Source of the DNA: Acidobacteriota bacterium
GTDB taxonomy: Bacteria > Acidobacteriota > Terriglobia > Terriglobales > Acidobacteriaceae
Length of the DNA: 64,000 nt
Reading direction: 5' to 3'
NCBI GenBank assembly: GCA_021780075.1
Contig: JAJXZL010000048.1
Location: 178,355-242,354, forward strand
The position numbers and the translations under genes are program-made. Shown here piece after piece: positions 55,118 through 64,000 of the stretch; within the stretch, counting starts at the first letter, position 1, and every line of letters begins with the position of its first letter. The notes beneath the pieces were generated by a model. The model was not told the origin of the DNA. It worked only from the letters and a program-made list of their open reading frames with translations, and ran no database searches.

Positions 55118-58100
55118 GGGAGCCTGTTTTCCTTTCAACCGAGTTACGAGACAATTTCGTGAGGGCCACGCAACTTCTGCCCCGCTCATCGCGAAAATAA
55201 CGGACTTCATCAACGCATCGAGTCAGCATGGGCAGCCCCAGCCCAGACTCGCGCAGACCATCCAGCTCCACTGCAGGCACGCTGGACGGCTCAAATGGCT
55301 CTCCAAAATGATGCAGCACGATGACCACACGGCTGCGGAATGCCTGGCCCTCAATATCGATCCGCTGGTCGCTGCGGCCGCGGTAGGCATGTTTCATGAT
55401 GTTACTCGCCGCTTCATTCACAGCCAGAACCAGGGCGTCTATTTCCGTGTGATCCAGCATGGACGAAGGCAGACCGGCGCAGAATGTTTGCACAAACTCC
55501 CTCGCGCGCCGAAGCTGCTTCAGATCGCTTCGGATTTCAATTTCATCGTGGGCCAGAGGAATCTCAATCTCCTCCATGCGCACGGCCACACTCGTCAGAT
55601 CGTCCCTCAGGCGGTCCGTTCCAGTAAAGTCCCGAATTGCTTTGCGGATGACCGCGACCAGGGACGCGGGATCTTGATCGCCATGAACACGCACGCACTC
55701 TTCCAGCCGATCGGAGCCGAAGGCATCGCCAACCTGATTGCGCGCTTCAGTCACCCCATCGGAAAAAAGCAACAAAAGATCTCCGGGCTCGCACCGGACT
55801 GTTCTCTGTTCGTAGATCTCACCCTCGCGAACACCGAGCGGAAGATTGTCGCCGTGCAACACCTCAGTCCGCCCCGTCCCGGCATGCAGATGAACAATGC
55901 CCGTATGCCCGCAGTCCACCAGGTCAAGACGACGCTCCGTCGCGTTCAGGCGGACATAGCAAAGCGTCACAAAGCTTTCCAGATCGATAAGTTTACGCAC
56001 GATCTGAGCATGCGCAAGCATCACAATCTCGCGCGGCTCCGGAAGCCTGCCCGATGGGGAGAGCGCCATCAGGTAGCTGAGCGACTTGAGGAAGTACGCT
56101 TTGGTTGCCGCGCCCAGCAACGCAGCAGGAATCCCCTTCCCCATCACGTCGCCGACAATCACATCCAGATTGCCTTCGCGATGTTTGATGAAGATATAGA
56201 AATCTCCATCGATGCGTTCGGTCGGAACCGAGAGCGCGGCGACCTGTAACCCCGGAACATCAACCGGCGGCGGGTCCAGCAGCAGCGTCTGCTGGATGCG
56301 ATACCCAATATTGAGTTCCCGCTCTCGCGCGCGCTCCAGTTCGGCGGTCGCGGCCTGCTCGCGAACAATGAACTCGTCTTTCAGTTGATTCGCGGTCTGC
56401 AATTCTGAAGTGCGTGCCAGAACGCGCTGCTCCAACTCGGCATTCAGCGTGCGAATCTCCTCCTCAGCCCTCGCGTGCTCGGCTCGAATACGCAGCGTGG
56501 CAATGCCGAAGGACAGATCACTCGATAGCTCAGCCAGAAGATCCACTTCTCCCGCATCAAACGCGTCTGGCTCTGCAGAATAAATTGCCAGCGCACCAAA
56601 TATCTCAGCGTCAATCTCCAGCGGAATGGCAATGCACGAGGCATAGCCGTGTTCAAGAGCCTGTGAGCGCCATGGCGCCATCCGCGGATCCGTCGCAAGA
56701 TATCGGATTGTCGTGGTCTGCCGTGTTCTGATGCAGGTACCGACGGGCCCGCGGCCGCGGTCCGTGTCAGACCACGCCACGTTCACAGCAGCCAGGTACC
56801 CGCCCTCGATTCCCGAGCGTGCTATCACGCTCACTGATTTCTCCTCGTCATGCTCCGCACGGCCAACCCAGCACATGCGGTATCCGGCCTCCTGCACAAT
56901 GATGTCGCACACTTGCTGCAGCAGAACCGGCTCCTCTGTGGCGCGAACCAGGACCTGGTTGCATCGGCTCAAGGCGCGGTTGGCGCGATAACTCCGCAGC
57001 AGCTTCTCCTGGTCGTGCTTGCGCTCCGTAATGTCCTGCGCCGTGCCGATTCCCCTCACGGCACGGCCACTGGAATCCCGCTCCATCTCCGCTCGTTCGC
57101 GCACCCAGCGAACTTCCTGATTCGTCAGAATGCGATGTTCGATGTCGTACGGTGCGCCGCTCAGTGCGTCCCTCCACGCCTGTTCGACACGCTTGCGGTC
57201 CTCAGGATGCACCGCGGATAAAAATCCTTCATAACTCACCTGCGCGCCCGCAGGCAGGCCGAAGATTCGGTAAACCTCGTCTGACCAGAGAAGCTGATTC
57301 GACGCAACATCGAGATACCAGCTTCCGATGTGCGCCACCGCCTGCGCTCGATTCAGATCAGACTCGCTTGTCCGCAGCGCATCCTCGCTCTGGCAACGTC
57401 CGATCATCAATCCCAGCACATTGGCCGCGGTCTGGATAAAGTGAGCCTCATCCGCAGTGAAATTCAGGTGGTACCGCGAATGGACTCCGAGCACGCCATA
57501 CGATCCGCTCTGGGTAGAAATAGCGGCCGCCATGCTGCTCACAATTCCGTGATCGCGCAGCAGGCTGGAGAAGGTAAAACGCTTCTCAGCTGCAATGTCG
57601 GCAACCACAACGGGTTCCTTATGCAGCAGCGTGTATCCCTCCAGAAAGTCGGTTCCAGCCCCTACGGTCGCTTTTCCCACCTGCCCCGTCGACCAACCCA
57701 ATCCCGCGCGCAGAACGAGCGCACGCGGTTCGCGTTGCAGTTCCAGCACACTGCAAAACTCCACATCGAGCGTCCGCGCAACCAGCACAACTGCATCATC
57801 CATCGCCCGGCCGGGACAGTCAGAGCGAAGTGCAAGCAAGCCAAGGTCCGCGATGGCTGTTTGCAGACGGACAAGCGTCCGAATTTCTTTTTCGGCGCGC
57901 CGTCTTTCGGTAATATCCCGCACGATACTTTGTCTGCGCCCATCGGAAACAATCTTGGCGCTCACTTCGACGGGCACCTCGACGCCGTCTTTGCGACGAA
58001 AACTCCACTCCGCAATCTCAGTCTCGCCGCGTAACAAGCTTTCTCTCGTCTGTGCCAACCGGGGTACATCGACAGGAACGATCAGATCTTCGAATGATTT

Positions 58101-58664
58101 GCCCAGTATCTCTTCGTGTGTGCATTGCAGTAGCCTGCAGCCCGCGCTGTTCACGTTGGTGTACCGCCCGTCGGCATCTGCAATAAAGATGCCGTCGGAG
58201 GCCTGCTCAAAAAGCTGCGCAATCTGGTCGCGTGCATCCTTGGCTCTTTCTTCGGCAGCGCACGCCGCACCCAGCGCCGCTCTGCTGTCCTGGTTCGCGC
58301 GCCGCAGGCGATTCTGCAAAAGATTGATCAGGATTCCAGTGCCGACGTAGACGGTCGCTGAGACGAGAAAGCGCATCTCGTACTTGGCAAATGCATGCTC
58401 CGGGGGAACGAAGCCCCACCACGCCAGCACTGCGGCGATCAGGGTCGCGGCAATGCCGGCCCACAGTCCCCCGATCCAGGAGCTCAGAAATACGACTGGA
58501 TAAAACAGAAACCAGGAGAAAGGATGAATAACGGGCCAGAGAACATGCTGGATCCCGGCAAACAGAAAGGGCAGCAGGAGCGCGAAAACTACCCGCACTC
58601 CGCGTTTGCGAAGCAACCGGACGGAAGGCGACTGATCAGACGGAGACCGGGAGCTTTGCTCCAT
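55101..58664 (-). CDS. Multidomain sensor with PAS, GAF, SpoIIE-type phosphatase and anti-sigma-like kinase domains
   Basis: An 1187-residue membrane signalling protein. In order: a DUF4118-like membrane region (about 20-120), PAS (about 150-255, with LFEQASDGIFIADADGRY), GAF (about 270-420), a second PAS (about 435-545, HIGSWYLDVASNQLLWSD), a second GAF (about 565-720), a coiled coil, and a SpoIIE/PP2C phosphatase (about 800-1010; IDGDFYIFI, VIVGDVMGKGIPAAL, LLLLFSDGVTEA). It ends in a GHKL kinase domain (about 1040-1165; LAVNEAASNIMKHAY and SGLGLPMLTRCVDEV). The adjacent STAS gene is the expected substrate. One chain thus carries input, phosphatase and kinase. No sigma factor gene is nearby. 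Confidence 0.88.
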   Translation of the reverse strand: MEQSSRSPSDQSPSVRLLRKRGVRVVFALLLPFLFAGIQHVLWPVIHPFSWFLFYPVVFLSSWIGGLWAGIAATLIAAVLAWWGFVPPEHAFAKYEMRFLVSATVYVGTGILINLLQNRLRRANQDSRAALGAACAAEERAKDARDQIAQLFEQASDGIFIADADGRYTNVNSAGCRLLQCTHEEILGKSFEDLIVPVDVPRLAQTRESLLRGETEIAEWSFRRKDGVEVPVEVSAKIVSDGRRQSIVRDITERRRAEKEIRTLVRLQTAIADLGLLALRSDCPGRAMDDAVVLVARTLDVEFCSVLELQREPRALVLRAGLGWSTGQVGKATVGAGTDFLEGYTLLHKEPVVVADIAAEKRFTFSSLLRDHGIVSSMAAAISTQSGSYGVLGVHSRYHLNFTADEAHFIQTAANVLGLMIGRCQSEDALRTSESDLNRAQAVAHIGSWYLDVASNQLLWSDEVYRIFGLPAGAQVSYEGFLSAVHPEDRKRVEQAWRDALSGAPYDIEHRILTNQEVRWVRERAEMERDSSGRAVRGIGTAQDITERKHDQEKLLRSYRANRALSRCNQVLVRATEEPVLLQQVCDIIVQEAGYRMCWVGRAEHDEEKSVSVIARSGIEGGYLAAVNVAWSDTDRGRGPVGTCIRTRQTTTIRYLATDPRMAPWRSQALEHGYASCIAIPLEIDAEIFGALAIYSAEPDAFDAGEVDLLAELSSDLSFGIATLRIRAEHARAEEEIRTLNAELEQRVLARTSELQTANQLKDEFIVREQAATAELERARERELNIGYRIQQTLLLDPPPVDVPGLQVAALSVPTERIDGDFYIFIKHREGNLDVIVGDVMGKGIPAALLGAATKAYFLKSLSYLMALSPSGRLPEPREIVMLAHAQIVRKLIDLESFVTLCYVRLNATERRLDLVDCGHTGIVHLHAGTGRTEVLHGDNLPLGVREGEIYEQRTVRCEPGDLLLLFSDGVTEARNQVGDAFGSDRLEECVRVHGDQDPASLVAVIRKAIRDFTGTDRLRDDLTSVAVRMEEIEIPLAHDEIEIRSDLKQLRRAREFVQTFCAGLPSSMLDHTEIDALVLAVNEAASNIMKHAYRGRSDQRIDIEGQAFRSRVVIVLHHFGEPFEPSSVPAVELDGLRESGLGLPMLTRCVDEVRYFRDERGRSCVALTKLSRNSVERKTGSHADSR

Positions 58665-58817
58665 ACGTCCCCCCGTTGCGCCTCTTGCAGCGCTGCCTGC
58701 TCCGCTTAAGTTTACCGCCCTGCGGGCTTTCTTTCTGCCCTAAACCATTCTCGTCTTTCTTCTTATGAACAGAATTGCAGCCACACGAAAACCCGGCGGC
58801 TGCAACGTTATTCTCCC

Positions 58818-60089
58818 TCAGGCAAACTGTTCCATGCTGAAACCGAGCTCATAATTCTCACCGTGGGCAAGAAGCTCTTCCCAGGTAACCTCGCGCTGCT
58901 GATAGCCCGCCATGCGGCCGAGCATGCAACTCAGAGCCGTCTCAACTCCTGCGGCAATCTGATTGTGTACCGAGCCGGACGTGATGCTGTCAATAAACGT
59001 GCGGTCCTTGTCGCGGTCGGCAAACGCCAGATTATCTAAGAAACTTCCGTTTGCTGCGAACTTGCCGGAGCCGGCGGCTGTGTTGGCTGAGTCCTGCCAA
59101 GCCCATGGCTGCGCACCTTTGATCTGGATTGGGCCCGAATACGGCACAGTTGCCGCCCCGCTTGCGCCATACAGCCGCAGGCCGGCATCAAAATCACCGT
59201 AGTCGCCAAACTGGGTGGAAGAGAACGAGAGATGGATGTCGCCGGGATAGGTGAAATTGACTTCGTAGTTGTCCCAGCAATCGCCGTAATGGGTAAGAAC
59301 GTTGCGCCCTCCCGTCGCACTCGCTTTCACGGGATGAGCACCAAGCATCCAGTTGCACAGATCGATAATGTGGATGTTCTGCTCCACAAGAATGTCCCCG
59401 GAGAGAACGCGATCCCACAGCCAGTTGCGCAGGCGATATTCGTCGGGCGAAGTGCCCACTGGCTTCTTTTCCTCTGAAGCCGGGGCGTAGTAGTAGCCGG
59501 CTACAACCGCAATCTTGCCCAACGCGCCAGCCTTGATCTTTTCCGCTATGGCGGCGATCGGTGGCGCGCTGCGGCACTGGAACCCGACATCGACGCTTTG
59601 CGTCGGCTTCACGCGCTTTGCAATTTCCAGCGCATCGTGTGCCTGCTGGATATCGATTCCCACCGGTTTCTCGCAGTAGACATGCTTGCCTGATGCAACC
59701 GCTGCCTCAAGATGCTGCACATGGAAAAATGGCGGCGTGGATATCTGAATCAGATCCACATCTTTGGATGCGGCGAGTTGCTCATACGCATGCGGGCCGT
59801 GAAATAGCAGTTTCCTGTCGATGGGCTGGCGTCCAAGGCTCGCGTTCAGCTTGTCGAAGTGGTCGCATCCGGCAGCCAGTTTGTCAGGGAACAGGTCGGC
59901 CAGCGCAACTACATGGGCAGCAGTGTTTCTTGAGAAGGACTCCGCAACGGAAGTGCCCCGGTTACCACAGCCAAGCAGGCCGTGCCGTACCGCGGAGTTA
60001 GCCTGATAGCCAAATGCAGTGCGTGAGTTGAGCAGTAGCATGCCGGAAACAACCCCCGATCCTGTCTGTACAAATTGCCGACGATTCAT
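58818..60089 (-). CDS. Gfo/Idh/MocA-family oxidoreductase with Tat signal
   Basis: A 423-residue NAD(P)-dependent oxidoreductase. The N-terminus MNRRQFVQTGSGVVSG is a Tat signal, so the folded enzyme with cofactor is exported. The Rossmann loop is GLLGCGNRGT, and the family motif GKHVYCEKPVG holds the catalytic Lys. The C-terminal substrate domain contains WLWDRVLSGDILVEQNIHIIDL. The substrate is probably a sugar or inositol derivative. It lies 63 bases after the sugar isomerase-like gene on the same strand. Confidence 0.88.
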   Translation of the reverse strand: MNRRQFVQTGSGVVSGMLLLNSRTAFGYQANSAVRHGLLGCGNRGTSVAESFSRNTAAHVVALADLFPDKLAAGCDHFDKLNASLGRQPIDRKLLFHGPHAYEQLAASKDVDLIQISTPPFFHVQHLEAAVASGKHVYCEKPVGIDIQQAHDALEIAKRVKPTQSVDVGFQCRSAPPIAAIAEKIKAGALGKIAVVAGYYYAPASEEKKPVGTSPDEYRLRNWLWDRVLSGDILVEQNIHIIDLCNWMLGAHPVKASATGGRNVLTHYGDCWDNYEVNFTYPGDIHLSFSSTQFGDYGDFDAGLRLYGASGAATVPYSGPIQIKGAQPWAWQDSANTAAGSGKFAANGSFLDNLAFADRDKDRTFIDSITSGSVHNQIAAGVETALSCMLGRMAGYQQREVTWEELLAHGENYELGFSMEQFA

Positions 60090-60152
60090 AGTCTCGCGTC
60101 CTTGGTATGAAATGATGCGGTTCGTTCAACACCCCGCGGTCGCCGGTCGCAG

Positions 60153-61088
60153 TTATGCCAGCACTTCGCCGAGTATGCGCTCGAGATAAATCTTTTCCTG
60201 GCGGACATCCTCAATCTGTTGAGGCCCTGAGGTCTCGCGCTCAATCGTGACGGCTCCGGTGTAGCCAAAATGATGAAGCTTGGTAAAGACCGCCCGGAAA
60301 TCCACCAGCCCTTTCCCAATCTGTACTTCTTCGCCAAGTTCGCTGGGATTGGTGGGCCAGCGACCGTCTTTCGCATGAATACTGCGAATATGCGGCCCTA
60401 GAATGTCAACCGCGTCTACCGGGTTGGCTTTGCCATACAGGATGAGGTTGGCCGTGTCCAACCCCACGGCAAGGTTGGGCATGGCCACGTCGCGAATCAT
60501 GCGCGACATCGTCGTCGGTGTCTCCTGCCCCGTCTCCATCAGGAAATACTGCCCATTGCCGTGGCAATGCTGCGCAACGGCGCGGATCGCTTCAACCGCG
60601 CCCGGATAAAGCGGATCGGCCGGATCCTCTGGAATGAAGCCGCAATGCGTCTGCACCTGGCCGATACCAACCAACTTGGCGAAGTCGGAAACCTGACGAA
60701 GCGCATCCATGCGAGCCGCCCGCGTCGCAGGAGGAATCAGGCCAATCGTGGACGGCCCGCGCATAAAATTCCATTCCAGCGGCCCCGGACCAACCACTTC
60801 AACCGTGGTGGCAACCACGTCGTACTTTGCCAGAAGGTCCTTGAACTGCGCAGCCAGCTCCGGCGTAAATCCGTTGATGTAACCGTCCAGAGAAAGAAAG
60901 CAGTTGGAAAAACCAAGATCGTGAACCCGGCGAATCGTCGCATCGGGAGCACCGTAGGGGCTGATCAGCAAGCCGAGCGCCATGGGCTTCAATGCGGCTG
61001 GATTGACGGTGGCGAAGGAGGCCGCAGGGCCAAACCCCTCCGCGAGCATGGCGGCGGATGCAACGCCCAGAAACGTTCGCCGGTTCAT
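60153..61088 (-). CDS. Sugar phosphate isomerase/epimerase-like TIM-barrel protein with Tat signal
   Basis: A 311-residue AP-endonuclease-2-fold protein (xylose isomerase-like). The N-terminus MNRRTFLGVASAAML is a Tat signal. Barrel strands include TTVEVVGPGPLEWN, VQTHCGFIPEDP, FLMETGQETP, VGLDTANLILYG, IHAKDGRWP and VTIERETSG; the Glu, Asp, His and Glu residues there are the likely metal ligands. Such genes often sit with Gfo/Idh/MocA oxidoreductases and act on keto-sugars or inositols. The downstream partner is that oxidoreductase. Confidence 0.85.
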   Translation of the reverse strand: MNRRTFLGVASAAMLAEGFGPAASFATVNPAALKPMALGLLISPYGAPDATIRRVHDLGFSNCFLSLDGYINGFTPELAAQFKDLLAKYDVVATTVEVVGPGPLEWNFMRGPSTIGLIPPATRAARMDALRQVSDFAKLVGIGQVQTHCGFIPEDPADPLYPGAVEAIRAVAQHCHGNGQYFLMETGQETPTTMSRMIRDVAMPNLAVGLDTANLILYGKANPVDAVDILGPHIRSIHAKDGRWPTNPSELGEEVQIGKGLVDFRAVFTKLHHFGYTGAVTIERETSGPQQIEDVRQEKIYLERILGEVLA

Positions 61089-61247
61089 GTGATTTCCTTT
61101 CTTGAAAGAGCCGTTCGCGGGATTCCCTGACGATCAGCATCAATTACCTAAGCTAAGCGAATCGCGCGTCGTTTCGCAATGCATCAAGTTCCGGATGTCC
61201 GTATGCCAGATACCTCGCGAATGGCCTGTGAGCGCGTCTTCGGGCTG

Positions 61248-61281
61248 CCAGAGTTGGGCGGCTCTAACCGCCCAACTCTGG
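61248..61281. repeat. Strong inverted repeat without a T tract
   Basis: CCAGAGTTGGGCGG, a six-base loop, then CCGCCCAACTCTGG: a perfect 14-bp stem. It lies between the hexosaminidase stop (61350) and the isomerase start (61088). A T tract is missing on both sides, so a transcript-stabilising stem or a mobile-palindrome remnant is as likely as a terminator. Confidence 0.6.
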
Positions 61282-61349
61282 AGAGACACCAAAACTGAAC
61301 TGCAACCCGCAGGCGATATCTCCGCGCCACCCACGACGGCTGCGCCTCG

Positions 61350-63401
61350 CTACGGCTTGCCGGAGGCCTGCACCAGCAACTCCACAGGCGACACCACCAT
61401 ATCACGCAGAACAGCTTCTGGCCGTTCTGCAGTCTTCAAGGTCTGCATGCTTTGCTGCAGCGTCGCGCCGGCAGGCACCTGATGATGCTGCAAGTCATCA
61501 AGTGCCTGCAGGCCGATCGCCGCGACTTGCGACAAGGTATGCGATGCCGGGATCAATTCTGCTGTAAGGTCCGACCCATTCAGTGAAGGTTGCAGCTTGG
61601 CGTCGTTGTCACGCCAAAGCACAAGCCAATCCCGGGCCTCTTGCCATTGTTGTGACGATGCCTTTCCAGCAACGATCAGTTTCGCCAGGTCGCTGAACTT
61701 CCGCGCTGTGTCGCTTTCCGGAGGAACAGCATCGACAAGCCGGTTGAGTGGAGAATAGGTGCGGTACTCTCGCAATTCTTCTCGCTCATAGCCCTCAGGA
61801 GGCTGAACGACTGCTGCAAGAACCTTCAAGGAGTGTGGGTCATCCTGCCCGCTCATCCGCTGCAGCATGAGGTCGGTAACGGATATGTGTTTCAGGCCGT
61901 AGTCCTGAAGCTGCTGTGAAACAATGGCCAGCCGCGCATACATCGAATCCACATCGCGATCTTCCTGTGGAGACCAAAGTCGTTCAGCGATGGCTGCGGT
62001 GCGCGGCCAGATGCGGCTATCAACGTTCTCCGTGCTCACAAACTCGCTCCACATGGTGGCTTCGCCGCCAAGAACACGCGCCTTCTGTTCCGGCGTCAGA
62101 GCGGCGCCATCACCTCCCAGCGGGTCCACCAGGTAGTGCTCTGAGGCAGGCTGGTTCAGGTCAATGTAGTATCCCGTCGAAAGCAGCACTCGATTTCCCT
62201 GTCGCGCCGCTGCGGCCACTGCGGTCTGCCCCCTCCATGACTGGATCACAACATCGCGCGGCGTATCGGGCTGCAGCACCTCATCCCAGCCCTCCATGAT
62301 CTTATGATGGCTCGCAACCAGCTTCTGCACCCTCGATGTGAAATAGGACTGCAGCGCTGCATTGTCTCGCAGACCATGCGTCTTCATGAATGCCTTGATC
62401 TGCGGATTGGCGTCCCATGCTTTTCCGTTGCACTCATCGCCGCCGATATGGAAGTAGGCATCGGGGAAGAGCGCCGACATTTCGCCAATGAACTGATCGA
62501 GAAACCCGTATGTGCTTTCCTTCGTAGGATCCATCGCGGCATCTAAAATGCCCCAGCGGTCTGCGATCTGGTATGGACCCGCCGCACTGGCCAGTTGCGG
62601 ATAGCCCACCATCCACGATGTCGTATGGCAGGGCATGTCGAACTCGGGAACTACGCGAATTCCGCGCTCCCGGGCATACTGGATCACGTCGCCAATCTGT
62701 TTCTGTGTGTAATAAAACCCGCCCGATCCCTTCTCTGCCAACAACGGAAACTTCTTGCTTTCCACACGAAAGCCCTGGTCGTCTGAAATGTGCCAATGGA
62801 AGACATTCAGCTTGACCGCCTCCATCCCGTCCAGGTTGCGCTCAATCACAGGGACGGGCATGAAGTGCCGTCCTGCATCGATCATCAGTCCGCGCCATGG
62901 AAAACGAGGCTGGTCGTCAATAGTGACTGCGGGAACCGTAAAGCCTTGGGGCGTGATTCTCACCAATTGCAGAAAAGTTTGCAGGCCGTGCAGAACACCC
63001 AGGGCATTCGGCGCCTTCAGTCGCACATGCGTCGCCGTAACCTCCAGGTGATAAGACTCATCCTCGCCCAACTGCTGCACCGGATCACTTGCCCCACCCG
63101 TCGTGATCGTGAAACTGGCTGGCGTTGCCTGCGCTGCGACTCCGAATGGAATTCCGGTTTCTCGATAAAGTGTTTCCAGAAACCGCTGCTTGCCCGTCAG
63201 CACACGAGGGTCCGTGTATCCTTCCAGACCAACGCTGAAGCTTCCGTCAATCAGAAATGCGCCCTGCCCCGGAACCATATGCGCGGGCAAAGGCATCACT
63301 GCAAATGAGCTCTCCTGGGCGCGAATCGTGTGAGCTGACAGCAAAGCGGTTGAGAAAATGACGAGAAGCAAGGCGAAGCGTGATGGATGAAGAGTTTTCA
63401 A
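61350..63401 (-). CDS. Beta-N-acetylhexosaminidase (GH20)
   Basis: A 683-residue exported glycosidase removing terminal GlcNAc or GalNAc residues, as in chitin or peptidoglycan turnover. A signal peptide (ALLLVIFSTALLSAHTIRAQ) leads to a GH20b domain and the catalytic barrel (RGLMIDAGRHFMPV, LNVFHWHISDDQGFRVE). The DE pair is in YFHIGGDECNG, and TEMWSEF-like ATMWSEFVSTENVDSR and RTAAIAERLWS follow. The last 130 residues form an extra C-terminal region. TTG 63401 is chosen because AGGAGGT lies seven bases upstream; ATG 63428 has no such site. Confidence 0.9.
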   Translation of the reverse strand: MKTLHPSRFALLLVIFSTALLSAHTIRAQESSFAVMPLPAHMVPGQGAFLIDGSFSVGLEGYTDPRVLTGKQRFLETLYRETGIPFGVAAQATPASFTITTGGASDPVQQLGEDESYHLEVTATHVRLKAPNALGVLHGLQTFLQLVRITPQGFTVPAVTIDDQPRFPWRGLMIDAGRHFMPVPVIERNLDGMEAVKLNVFHWHISDDQGFRVESKKFPLLAEKGSGGFYYTQKQIGDVIQYARERGIRVVPEFDMPCHTTSWMVGYPQLASAAGPYQIADRWGILDAAMDPTKESTYGFLDQFIGEMSALFPDAYFHIGGDECNGKAWDANPQIKAFMKTHGLRDNAALQSYFTSRVQKLVASHHKIMEGWDEVLQPDTPRDVVIQSWRGQTAVAAAARQGNRVLLSTGYYIDLNQPASEHYLVDPLGGDGAALTPEQKARVLGGEATMWSEFVSTENVDSRIWPRTAAIAERLWSPQEDRDVDSMYARLAIVSQQLQDYGLKHISVTDLMLQRMSGQDDPHSLKVLAAVVQPPEGYEREELREYRTYSPLNRLVDAVPPESDTARKFSDLAKLIVAGKASSQQWQEARDWLVLWRDNDAKLQPSLNGSDLTAELIPASHTLSQVAAIGLQALDDLQHHQVPAGATLQQSMQTLKTAERPEAVLRDMVVSPVELLVQASGKP

Positions 63402-63892
63402 AGGTACACCTCCTGCGTAAAACCGCATTGACGTTACGACTTCCGTTGATCTCGCTCAAACAGGATTTCTGAGTACCAGACCCCGATCATCCATGGACCC
63501 AAATTCACTGTTGTGCCTTAACATGCGCACGATCGGGCGTCCCTCGCAATCACATTCCCAGCGGCCCAGAGACAAGCGCTCCACGATTTCCGCGGAAGCG
63601 TTGCGTTCAGGCCGTCAAGGGGCTGGTGCATTCAGCGCCACATCGACATTGCCCGGCTGGCAAACGCTGTACATACCGCAGGCAGCACCTCGTCCTGTTG
63701 AAAAATTGAGCGATAGGCGCTGCTTGAGTCTGGGTAAGCCTCGACATTCTGCTCGCCTTCAGTTCAAAATATTGAGCGATTTGCTGCAATGTGGTCATTG
63801 TAGACTATCATTGCGAAACTGCAATGCAGCGATGTAAGCAAAATCTTTCCGCAGCCGGACAGCTTGGCCGGAGACATCCGCCGCAACAGGAA
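63402..63892. promoter_or_regulatory. Upstream region of the hexosaminidase gene with a 10-base direct repeat
   Basis: The roughly 490 bases have no supported gene. ATTGAGCGAT occurs at 63705-63714 and 63771-63780, each preceded by a similar GTT-AAAA element, giving two related copies 66 bases apart. The promoter of the hexosaminidase probably lies here, but I could not fix its boxes. Confidence 0.35.
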
Positions 63893-64000
63893 TTAGACCG
63901 TAGCAAAGGGGTTCTCGACGATGACAGGGCCGGCCGTGAGTTTATCCAACATGGTTTCCGCCGCGGACTCCAGCGGGAAGCGCGGATACAACGCCTTTCT
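63893..64000 (-). CDS. C-terminal end of an unidentified protein, possibly a medium-chain dehydrogenase (truncated by window edge)
   Basis: Thirty-five codons and a TAA stop. The residues ALYPRFPLESAAETMLDKLT and GPVIVENPF resemble the last strand-helix unit of zinc- or quinone-type medium-chain dehydrogenases (pattern PLEEAAEA...GKVVV), but the fragment is too short to be sure. Confidence 0.5.
   Translation of the reverse strand, partial: RKALYPRFPLESAAETMLDKLTAGPVIVENPFATV

Noticed and set aside
63493..63837. A 114-codon frame on the plus strand upstream of the hexosaminidase
   Set aside because: Composition is irregular, no domain is recognisable, and it covers the likely promoter region.

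Overview
The window looks like a chromosomal segment of an Acidobacteriota member, probably class Terriglobia. The evidence is the high GC content, a VWFA-related secreted protein of the acidobacterial type, PQ/AP-rich secreted proteins, degenerate short tandem tracts such as those at 4980-5015 and 42145-42190, and a Gram-negative envelope gene set. I saw no insertion sequence, prophage, CRISPR array, rRNA or tRNA. The content is mostly housekeeping and envelope genes in short operons on both strands, with a partial gene at each end.

Layout. 1-4730: partial glutathione peroxidase, M20 peptidase, alpha/beta hydrolase overlapping glycerate 2-kinase, LacI-type regulator. 5124-8605 (minus): a sulfur-carrier region. 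A beta-propeller protein overlaps a MoaD/ThiS protein ending in GG. Next comes a separate unit with a good sigma70 promoter, a SAM-I-type riboswitch, a threonine-synthase-like PLP enzyme and an overlapping second MoaD/ThiS protein ending in GGCD. 8797-12286: ftsY, ribD, a CcdC-like membrane protein and ribE. 12445-19298: a seven-gene type IV pilus/type II secretion-like operon (PilC, PilB, PilM, PilN, PilO, PilP/GspC-like, pseudopilin) without a secretin. 19401-25603: erpA-like gene, small membrane protein, VWFA protein divergent from an S55 (SpoIVB-type) peptidase, alcohol dehydrogenase, Hsp15-like S4 protein. 25679-33884: secreted beta-propeller, LolC/E permease, zinc ribbon, HAD phosphatase, lytic transglycosylase, two membrane proteins, and a coiled-coil membrane protein.

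33885-42832: an AT-rich stretch ahead of a solitary GvpL/GvpF gene, then pgsA, a DUF2846-like protein, glutamate dehydrogenase divergent from trpE, trpG on the opposite strand with a FecR-like gene, a frameshifted remnant, acylphosphatase and apt. 42879-50835: KdpD/KdpE-like two-component pair, outer-membrane barrel protein, APC permease, PP2C phosphatase and Ser/Thr kinase. 50931-54722: glutamine synthetase and glycogen debranching enzyme. 54770-58664: an 1187-residue sensor-phosphatase-kinase fusion coupled to a STAS protein. 58818-63401: Tat-exported oxidoreductase and sugar isomerase, and a GH20 hexosaminidase. The right end carries the last 35 codons of a possible dehydrogenase.

The most notable system is at 5178-7025. 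A SAM-sensing leader in front of a threonine-synthase-like enzyme and a sulfur carrier suggests, by inference, that this pair makes homocysteine (or another methionine precursor) from a phosphohomoserine-type substrate and a protein thiocarboxylate, rather than threonine.
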